Assembly (NCBI GenBank): GCA_021604825.1
Contig: BQJS01000038.1
Span: 1-28,008 of the forward strand
Reading direction: 5' to 3'
Origin: Phycisphaerae bacterium
GTDB taxonomy: Bacteria; Planctomycetota; Phycisphaerae; UBA1845
DNA: 28,008 nt
In this document: in pieces, positions 22,483 through 28,008 of the stretch
Numbering within the stretch: position 1 is the first letter of the stretch
Layout of the letters: every line of letters begins with the position of its first letter
Notes under the pieces: generated by a model
What the model was told of the DNA's origin: nothing
The model's database searches: none
What the model saw: the letters and a program-made list of their open reading frames with translations, nothing else
Made by a program: the position numbers and the translations under genes

Positions 22483-25017
22483 ATGTTCGAACGGTTTACG
22501 GATCGGGCACGAAAAGTCATGGCGCTGGCCAATCAGGAAGCCCAGCGATTTAACCATGAGTACATTGGTACCGAACACGTCCTTCTTGGCTTGGTCAAGG
22601 AAGGGTCAGGTGTCGGTGCAAACGTCCTTAAGAACATTGACGTAGACCTTCGCAAGGTTCGCCTTGAAGTTGAGAAGCTCGTCAAGAGTGGTCCGGACAT
22701 GGTGACCATGGGCCGGCTTCCACAGACGCCGCGCGCTAAGAAGGTCATCGAATACGCCATCGAAGAAGCGCGCAATCTCAATCACAACTACGTCGGAACC
22801 GAGCATCTGTTGCTGGGGCTGCTGCGCGAGCAAGATGGCGTCGCTGCCCAGGTACTGATGAATCTGAATCTCAAGCTTGATGAAGTGCGCGAAGAGGTTC
22901 TGAATCTGTTGGGTGCAGGTGCCGAGTCGGAAGAAGTCGGCGGTGCCGTCGCCGGTGAAGCGCAGCCCAACAAGAAGAGCAAGACGCCTGCGCTGGATTC
23001 CTTCGGGCGTGATCTCACTGAGTTGGCTCGTACCGACAAACTTGATCCGGTCATCGGACGATCGCACGAAATCGAACGCGTCGTCCAGATTCTTTGCCGT
23101 CGCCAGAAGAACAACCCCGTATTGCTGGGTGAAGCGGGCGTCGGTAAGACGGCGATCGTTGAAGGCCTTGCGACCAAAATTGTTGAAAACGATATCCCTG
23201 AAATTCTCGCCGATCGCCGCATTGTCGTGTTGGACCTGGCGATGATGGTGGCTGGCACAAAATATCGTGGTCAGTTTGAAGAGCGTATCAAGTCGGTCAT
23301 GAATGAAGTGCGACGGGCTCGTAACGTCATTCTCTTCATCGATGAACTCCATACGCTCGTTGGTGCCGGTGGTGCTGAAGGCGCAATCGATGCATCCAAC
23401 GTGCTCAAGCCTGCTCTTTCACGTGGTGAGATTCAATGCATCGGTGCGACGACGCTCGACGAATATCGCAAGTACATCGAAAAAGACGGTGCCTTGGAGC
23501 GCCGCTTCCAGCAGATCATCGTCGAACCACCATCAGAAGAAGAAACGGTCGAAATCCTCAAGGGACTTCGCGACCGTTACGAAGCGCACCATCGCGTGCG
23601 TATTACCGACCAAGCCCTCAAGACGGCTGTCGAGCTTTCGGGGCGGTACATTTCAGGCCGCGTTCAACCGGATAAATCCATCGACATCATCGATGAAGCC
23701 GGTGCCCGCGTCCGATTGAAGTCAATGACCAAACCGCCAGACCTCACCGAGTTGGAGCGTGATGTCGATCGCGTCAATGCGGAGAAAGACGAAGCCGTCC
23801 GTGGTGCAGACTACGAACGTGCGGCTGAGCTGCGCGACAAGTCCGAGACGCTCAAGACGCAAAAGATCGAGATGAAAAAGCGTTGGCGCGACCGCATTCA
23901 AGAATTCGACGGCGAAGTGGACGAAGAAATCATCGCTGAAGTGGTCAGCTCGATGACCGGCATTCCACTCATGCGGATGGAGAAGGACGAGATCGAGCGT
24001 CTGCTGCAACTCGAAGCCGAACTCCATCGCAAGGTTGTCAGCCAGGACGAAGCCGTCAAGGCGATCGCCCGTGCGGTGCGTCGTTCGCGCAGCGGTTTGA
24101 AAGATCCAAATCGTCCGATGGGCAGTTTCATCTTTGTCGGTCCGTCAGGCGTCGGAAAGACGTACCTGGGCAAGTGCCTCGCCGAATTTATGTTTGGCGA
24201 TCCCGATGCGCTGATGATTCTCGACATGTCGGAATACATGGAGAAGCACAACGTTTCGCGTTTGGTTGGTGCGCCTCCAGGATACGTGGGCTACGAAGAA
24301 GGCGGTCAGCTAACAGAGCGCATCCGTCGTCGACCCTACTCGGTCGTGCTGTTCGACGAAATCGAAAAAGCGCATCCAGATGTCTTCAACATGTTGCTTC
24401 AGATCATGGAAGAAGGCCGCTTGACCGATTCGTTTGGCCGCTACGTCGACTTTAAGAACACAATCATCATCATGACCAGTAACGTCGGTGCCGCGAAGAT
24501 CACGCACGAAACATCGTTCGGCTTCCAACAGCAGGACGAGGACGTGAACTATGGCAAGATGAAGGAAACGCTGCAGGGCGAGTTGGAAAACCACTTCCGT
24601 CCAGAGTTCATCAACCGTCTCGATGAGATCGTCGTCTTCCACAAACTGGTCCACGACGATCTGGTGCAGATCATCGATCTCGAGGTGGCCAAGCTTGCAG
24701 ACCGCTTGCGTACGAAGGGCTTGGAACTCGAATTGACCGACGAGGCCAAGGACTTCCTGATCGAACGTGGCACCGACGAGAAGTTCGGCGCTCGTCCGCT
24801 GCGTCGTGCGATCGAGCAATACGTCGAAGATCCGCTGTCCGAGGCGATGCTGCGAGATTCGTACGCGGGCAAGAATCGCGTGGTGGTTTCGGTTCGACCG
24901 GCTGCCACCGATGATGACCTGCCGATGCTGGTATTCGAAGGCATTTTCGTCGCAGGCGACAAGCCAGCCGAAAACGAGGCCGTCGGCGCCGGATCCGATG
25001 TCGCCGACGCGACCTAG
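22483..25017 (+). CDS. clpC: ATP-dependent Clp protease ATP-binding subunit ClpC
   Basis: Hsp100 unfoldase that feeds substrates to ClpP. It has 844 residues. Domains in order: two Clp-N repeats (about 1-145), a flexible linker, AAA-1 with Walker A GEAGVGKT (216-223) and Walker B VILFIDE (282-288), then a short middle domain with a UVR motif ([11 protein letters not shown], about 443-453). AAA-2 follows, with Walker A GPSGVGKT (553-560), Walker B VVLFDE (621-626) and the Clp D2-small domain. The short M-domain with UVR marks it as ClpC and not ClpB or ClpA. The ClpP-docking loop reads SFGFQ (about 678-682), close to the LGF consensus. The start has GGGAG eight bases upstream. A strong terminator follows, so it is probably monocistronic. 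mcsA, mcsB and ctsR are not adjacent. Confidence 0.98.
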   Translation: MFERFTDRARKVMALANQEAQRFNHEYIGTEHVLLGLVKEGSGVGANVLKNIDVDLRKVRLEVEKLVKSGPDMVTMGRLPQTPRAKKVIEYAIEEARNLNHNYVGTEHLLLGLLREQDGVAAQVLMNLNLKLDEVREEVLNLLGAGAESEEVGGAVAGEAQPNKKSKTPALDSFGRDLTELARTDKLDPVIGRSHEIERVVQILCRRQKNNPVLLGEAGVGKTAIVEGLATKIVENDIPEILADRRIVVLDLAMMVAGTKYRGQFEERIKSVMNEVRRARNVILFIDELHTLVGAGGAEGAIDASNVLKPALSRGEIQCIGATTLDEYRKYIEKDGALERRFQQIIVEPPSEEETVEILKGLRDRYEAHHRVRITDQALKTAVELSGRYISGRVQPDKSIDIIDEAGARVRLKSMTKPPDLTELERDVDRVNAEKDEAVRGADYERAAELRDKSETLKTQKIEMKKRWRDRIQEFDGEVDEEIIAEVVSSMTGIPLMRMEKDEIERLLQLEAELHRKVVSQDEAVKAIARAVRRSRSGLKDPNRPMGSFIFVGPSGVGKTYLGKCLAEFMFGDPDALMILDMSEYMEKHNVSRLVGAPPGYVGYEEGGQLTERIRRRPYSVVLFDEIEKAHPDVFNMLLQIMEEGRLTDSFGRYVDFKNTIIIMTSNVGAAKITHETSFGFQQQDEDVNYGKMKETLQGELENHFRPEFINRLDEIVVFHKLVHDDLVQIIDLEVAKLADRLRTKGLELELTDEAKDFLIERGTDEKFGARPLRRAIEQYVEDPLSEAMLRDSYAGKNRVVVSVRPAATDDDLPMLVFEGIFVAGDKPAENEAVGAGSDVADAT

Positions 25018-25042
25018 ATCGCCATCAAATCCAAGCGCTTTC

Positions 25043-25081
25043 GGGCAATGTGAGCAGAGATGTTCACATTGCCCTTTTTTT
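25043..25081 (+). terminator. Rho-independent terminator of clpC
   Basis: A stem of 14 pairs with one G-U: GGGCAATGTGAGCA (25043-25056), loop GAGA (25057-25060, a GNRA tetraloop), TGTTCACATTGCCC (25061-25074), then seven T (25075-25081). It begins 26 bases after the clpC stop. This is the clearest terminator in the window. Confidence 0.95.
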
Positions 25082-25191
25082 GTTTCCGGTGGGTGCGAAT
25101 TCGACCATCATGGCAAACGCGGTTAGAGTCTCTTCCATACGCCGGGGGCGCGTAGGGAACAAAATTACCGCAACGGATTGCCATCAACATC

Positions 25192-25875
25192 ATGCCTGTC
25201 GAATCGCCAACGCAGCAACATGCCGACGAAATGAAAGCGCTGGCCCGCGAGGAATTTGAATCGTGGGCGGGCAGTTACGACCGGTCGCTCCTGCACGTGT
25301 TCTTATTTCGCCCGTCATATCGGGTGTTGACCGAAGAAATCGCAAGCTGGTATCGCGATCATCAGCGTCCCATGCGTGTGTTGGATATTGGCTGCGGAAC
25401 CGGTGAGTTGGCCTCCATCTTGTCGCGTGGCGATTGGCCCATTGATGTGGTCGGCCTGGATTATTCGCCAGCGATGTGCGAAGTCGCCAGCAAGAAGTTC
25501 GAGCAAGTCGAACTCCCCCACCGCGTTCGGTTCACCGCCGCCGACAGTGAGTTCTTACCCTTCGCCGACAACACCTTCGACTTGGTGACGTGCTCAAACT
25601 CGTTCCACCACTACCCGCACCAAGACGCCGTCGTCCGCAACGTTCACCGCATCCTTCGCCCGCAAGGCCGTTTCGTTTTGATCGATGGGTTCCGCGACAA
25701 TGTGGTCGGCTGGGTGACGTTCGACGTGGTAATCGCCCACATCGAAAAAAACGTCCACCACGCCCCGTGGTCACAGATCGACGGTTACTTCCGCGACGCC
25801 AACTTCAAAAACATTCGCCGCCGCAAGTTCAACTTCTGGATGCCGCTCTGCGCGACGATCGGCGAAGTCGCGTAG
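25192..25875 (+). CDS. Class I SAM-dependent methyltransferase
   Basis: Transfers a methyl group from S-adenosylmethionine to an unknown substrate. It has 227 residues. Motif I is VLDIGCGTGELASIL (about residues 63-77), motif II has VGLDYSPAMCEVA with the ribose-binding Asp, and motif IV-like positions are FDLVTCSNSFHHYPHQDAVV. RILRPQGRFVLIDGFRD completes the Rossmann fold. It resembles the UbiE/Methyltransf_11 group that methylates small molecules, but the sequence does not identify the acceptor. Start ATG at 25192 without an evident ribosome site. It follows the clpC terminator by about 110 bases and is convergent with the carbonic anhydrase gene. Likely transcribed alone. Confidence 0.9.
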   Translation: MPVESPTQQHADEMKALAREEFESWAGSYDRSLLHVFLFRPSYRVLTEEIASWYRDHQRPMRVLDIGCGTGELASILSRGDWPIDVVGLDYSPAMCEVASKKFEQVELPHRVRFTAADSEFLPFADNTFDLVTCSNSFHHYPHQDAVVRNVHRILRPQGRFVLIDGFRDNVVGWVTFDVVIAHIEKNVHHAPWSQIDGYFRDANFKNIRRRKFNFWMPLCATIGEVA

Positions 25876-25931
25876 CATTCCACACTCGGCTCGGTGTATC
25901 GCTGTTGACATCCCCAGCTAAAACACGGCGA

Positions 25932-26570
25932 TCAGAATGCCGGCTTAGCCCCTTCGGCAACGTCGACGAATCTTTTTGAAGCTGGGTCGTATGTGGTCAC
26001 CACACCGGTCTCAAACGTGTACACCCACCCGTGAATCTCCAGCGTTTTCGCCGCGACGGCCTCAGCAACGGCTGGATGCGTTCGCAAGTTCTCGATTTGG
26101 TTGAGGACGTTTTGCTGTACCCCTACCGCCAATCGCTCTTCTGGTTCAGTCACATCTCCGAATTCCTCGCGCATCACCTGCGCGGTTTTGTCAGCGAACT
26201 TGAGAACGGCCTGAACAGCCGGAAGGGTCTTAATTGAAGATGGCGCGAGCAGGCCTCCGACAGCCCCACAATGCGAGTGCCCACAGATGATGATGTCCGG
26301 AACCTGCAGGACCTTAACGGCATATTCAATCGTCGCCGCCTCACCGCTGTGCAAAGCATCGTATGGCGGGACAATATTGCCCGCCGTCCGCAGCACAAAG
26401 ATTTCACCAGGCTTGGTCTGCGTGACAAGATTCGGATCGATCCGCGAATCGGAGCACGTGATAACCAACGCCACCGGATGCTGGCCATTGGCAAGTTCTT
26501 CAAAAAGCTGCTTCTCAGTAGGAATAACATCCTGCTGAAACCGCTGAATTCCGTCAATCAGTTTACGCAT
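25932..26570 (-). CDS. Beta-class carbonic anhydrase
   Basis: Zinc enzyme that interconverts CO2 and bicarbonate; cytoplasmic. The ATG at 26570 has GGAG nine bases upstream and gives 212 residues; a TTG two codons earlier is too near the ribosome site. Zinc ligands and the catalytic dyad are seen: Cys39 with Asp41 and Arg43 (CSDSRIDPN), and His98 with Cys101 (GHSHCGAVGG). These match the plant-type beta-CA pattern of C-x-D-x-R and H-x-x-C. GNIVPPY and the AATIEYAVKVLQV helix are the expected next elements. The C-terminal portion HGWVYTFETGVVTTYDPA closes the fold. It is convergent with the methyltransferase gene (56 bases apart) and divergent from the zinc-ribbon gene. Confidence 0.95.
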   Translation of the reverse strand: MRKLIDGIQRFQQDVIPTEKQLFEELANGQHPVALVITCSDSRIDPNLVTQTKPGEIFVLRTAGNIVPPYDALHSGEAATIEYAVKVLQVPDIIICGHSHCGAVGGLLAPSSIKTLPAVQAVLKFADKTAQVMREEFGDVTEPEERLAVGVQQNVLNQIENLRTHPAVAEAVAAKTLEIHGWVYTFETGVVTTYDPASKRFVDVAEGAKPAF

Positions 26571-26700
26571 CGTCAAAGTCTCCTCTGGCGTGTGAAATTA
26601 ATCTCTACTCGATTCGGACATTGGGAAGGAATTCTATGCGGCCAACGAAACGAGGCCACCCCACACCAGTTTGATTTTGTAAATACCGAAAATGACGTAG

Positions 26701-26718
26701 GGTGCGGCTTGCCGCACC
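26701..26718. repeat. Perfect 18-bp palindromic hairpin (REP-like)
   Basis: GGTGCGGCTTGCCGCACC is an exact inverted repeat (8-bp arms, TT centre) preceded by TAG and followed by TG. It lies in the 216-base gap between the divergent carbonic anhydrase and zinc-ribbon genes. Sequences of the form GTAGGGTGCGGC...GCCGCACC recur as scattered palindromes in several genomes; this looks like one copy. It lacks a T tract, so it is not an obvious terminator. It differs from the hairpins at 13843-13927. Confidence 0.5.
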
Positions 26719-26786
26719 TGTTAAAATCGAAGCCAGAATCCAGAAAGTTGGATTGCTTCCCCCTAAGCGGGTCACATCATAAACGC

Positions 26787-27273
26787 ATGTATTGCCTGAA
26801 TTGCGGATACAACTTGTTCGGTCTGCCTCGCAACGTTTGCCCGGAGTGTGGGGGCAAATTTGATCCAAACGATGTTAGATCGTTCAACATTCGGGCAAAG
26901 CGACGGGGAATTCTTCCGTTTTGGATTCCTGCGTCTATGGCGTTCTATCCAATCCTGCCACTTGTCCTAATTTATTTATGCGTCGTGGATTGCCGCCGAA
27001 GCCCATCTTGGACGCGCACCGAAAGCAATGGCCGACGACCCAAAGCAATTGGGCGGATGGGTTCCGCTCGTTTATGGCGTCGCCCAAGTCTCATTGCTTG
27101 GACTTGTCGTTTGGGCCCCTTTGACGCTGTCCGCCTTTGCAACCTACGTGCTGGCCGGTCGTGAAGACGATCGGTTACTTCGTGCTTTGCTCTTGTTGGT
27201 TGTCGCGACCGTATTAGCTGGTGCGTTCATTTTGTTCCTGCAAAGTTTCATCGGCAATTGGTTCCTCGATTGA
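26787..27273 (+). pseudogene. Zinc-ribbon membrane protein gene broken by a 4-bp duplication
   Basis: From the ATG at 26787 the frame encodes a zinc ribbon, CLNCGYNLFGLPRNVCPECG (residues 3-22), then a basic stretch and a hydrophobic helix ending at LVLIY. There it runs into the tandem duplication TTTATTTA (26971-26978). After this point the original frame is Arg/Pro/Ser-rich and non-membrane-like. A shift by one base gives ASWIAAEAHLGRAPKAMADD, then two further membrane helices (GVAQVSLLGLVVWAPLTLSA; LLLLVVATVLAGAFILFL) ending at 27273. Removing one TTTA restores a single frame of about 160 residues with three helices. The function is unknown; the ribbon-plus-helices plan is typical of planctomycete genomes. 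A sequencing error or a phase-variable site would explain it as well as a true pseudogene. Its 3' end overlaps the convergent gene by 60 bases. Confidence 0.65.
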
Positions 27274-27858
27274 AGCGTTCTCACCTGTTTGCAACTCATT
27301 CGCCCCGCCGCATTCCGGACATCGCGGTTCTACCAAGCCGATTAAGCTGTAACCACAGTGAACACATTCGTTTCGCAACCGCCGACGTCGCCGGCGCATC
27401 GGTCCGCGAAACAGAGCAAATATCGGATAGGCTGCAAAGAAGAAGAACGCGATCCAAATCGGAAACACGAGAAACCCGAATTGATTGGTTCGGGGAGTCC
27501 GGCCCTTGGGGTTCCACGATGGAATCCGGCCACTCATTCGCGTGGCGTTTGACGATTGACGGAAACAGGGATCAAACAACGCCGACTGCAGCATCATCTG
27601 ACGTCGATAAGCCTTGGCCGCGTCGAAAACGTCGGGATCTTCCGCGTGAAGTCGCTCGGCCGCTTCGTCCATTGCGACGGTTATGCGACCAATGAACATC
27701 ATGAAACTGCCACGGTGGGCCCTGGCAACGATAACCGTGTCTCGCCCGTCGACGATATCGCGGACGACGCCATGCTCGTTTGAAAAACCGAGTACAAACA
27801 AGAACACGCAACCCATGGAAAGCACAGTAAATATAGTGATGCAAAACTTGTGGGTCAT
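27214..27858 (-). CDS. Membrane protein with C-terminal zinc ribbon, function unknown
   Basis: 214 residues, start ATG at 27858, no clear ribosome site. An N-terminal hydrophobic helix (CITIFTVLSMGCVFLFVLGF) is followed by a soluble region of about 110 residues with a coiled, charged segment (VAMDEAAERLHAEDPDVFDA). A second helix is FPIWIAFFFFAAYPIFALF, then an Arg cluster (RRRRRR). The C-terminal zinc ribbon is CVHCGYSLIGLVEPRCPECG, and an acidic tail ends the protein. The ribbon has the same pattern as the N-terminal one in the neighbouring convergent gene, so both belong to the same planctomycete-typical class. The 3' end overlaps that gene by 60 bases. No function is recognised. Confidence 0.75.
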   Translation of the reverse strand: MTHKFCITIFTVLSMGCVFLFVLGFSNEHGVVRDIVDGRDTVIVARAHRGSFMMFIGRITVAMDEAAERLHAEDPDVFDAAKAYRRQMMLQSALFDPCFRQSSNATRMSGRIPSWNPKGRTPRTNQFGFLVFPIWIAFFFFAAYPIFALFRGPMRRRRRRLRNECVHCGYSLIGLVEPRCPECGGANELQTGENASIEEPIADETLQEQNERTS

Positions 27859-27958
27859 TTCGCTGGCCCAAGCGATGTGGCGCAGTCACAAAACGCGACT
27901 AGACCGCACCCATCAATGCGACGAAGTCGTCGTCCGGCTCTCGCGGTGAAGAATTGAA

Positions 27959-28008
27959 TGAAGGCGCTGGGGCTCGAACCCAGGACCTACGGCTTAAAAG
28001 GCCGTTGC
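27959..28008 (-). tRNA. tRNA-Lys (anticodon UUU), 3' part, runs off right edge
   Basis: Read on the minus strand, the window edge gives a complete anticodon arm: ACGGC, loop CTTTTAA, GCCGT, with anticodon TTT (27998-27996). A 5-base variable loop follows, then a perfect T arm (CTGGG-TTCGAGC-CCCAG) and the acceptor strand CGCCTTC with discriminator A (27959). CCA is not encoded. The 5' half (acceptor, D arm) lies beyond the window. Confidence 0.95.

Noticed and set aside
22606..23352. 248-codon antisense frame inside clpC
   Set aside because: Fully complementary to the conserved ClpC N-domain and AAA-1; a by-product of codon usage.
26271..26786. Long plus-strand frame running through the carbonic anhydrase gene into the zinc-ribbon gene
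   Set aside because: Its first part is antisense to an intact beta-carbonic anhydrase; only the part from the ATG at 26787 has the zinc-ribbon motif.
1..28008. CRISPR array, integrase, phage or transposase genes
   Set aside because: No regularly spaced direct repeats and no recombinase, transposase or phage structural motifs were found in any frame.

Overview
The window looks like a chromosomal segment of a Planctomycetota bacterium, probably of the Phycisphaerae type. This is inferred from protein character: short membrane proteins carrying a CxxCGY(N/S)LxGL...CPECG zinc ribbon, metal-transport permeases fused to DtxR-like domains (a fusion known from the related Chlamydiae), extended complex I subunits, and few strong Shine-Dalgarno sites. 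It is not a phylogenetic result. Genes are dense and mostly housekeeping; there is no phage, CRISPR array or complete insertion sequence.

Bases 1-7052 (minus strand) hold a respiratory complex I operon in the order nuoI-A-B-C-D-H-J-K-L, with nuoL running off the left edge. The order is unusual: nuoI leads, and nuoE, nuoF and nuoG are absent between nuoD and nuoH. A candidate promoter lies at 7134-7162. Upstream on the same strand is an acetyl-CoA acetyltransferase (7263-8444).

Bases 8532-13783 are a manganese/zinc/iron uptake locus. On the minus strand lie a periplasmic metal-binding protein, an ABC ATPase with a TTG start, and two permeases, with short overlaps at both permease starts. Divergently placed is an MntR-type repressor. 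Both permeases carry a C-terminal DtxR/MntR-like domain, so the locus encodes three DtxR-family modules. A 20-bp imperfect palindrome at 13178-13197 overlaps the -10 elements of both predicted divergent promoters and is a good MntR operator candidate. This locus is the most interesting part of the window.

Bases 13784-13979, between convergent mntR and folK, contain a pair of inverted REP-like hairpins. Bases 13980-17986 (minus) are an ECF sigma factor, a membrane anti-sigma factor with a ZAS-type zinc motif, a large exported PDZ-like protein and folK, probably one transcript.

Bases 18196-20414 (plus) carry smpB, two DNA-repair enzymes with overlapping ends (tag and nfi) and a small lipoprotein-like gene. 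A WalJ/YycJ-type metallo-beta-lactamase-fold protein (minus) and birA (plus) are divergent. clpC follows with a strong intrinsic terminator. Next come a SAM methyltransferase and, convergent to it, a beta-carbonic anhydrase. The right end holds two convergent, overlapping zinc-ribbon membrane-protein genes, one broken by a 4-bp tandem duplication, and the 3' part of a tRNA-Lys(UUU) gene.
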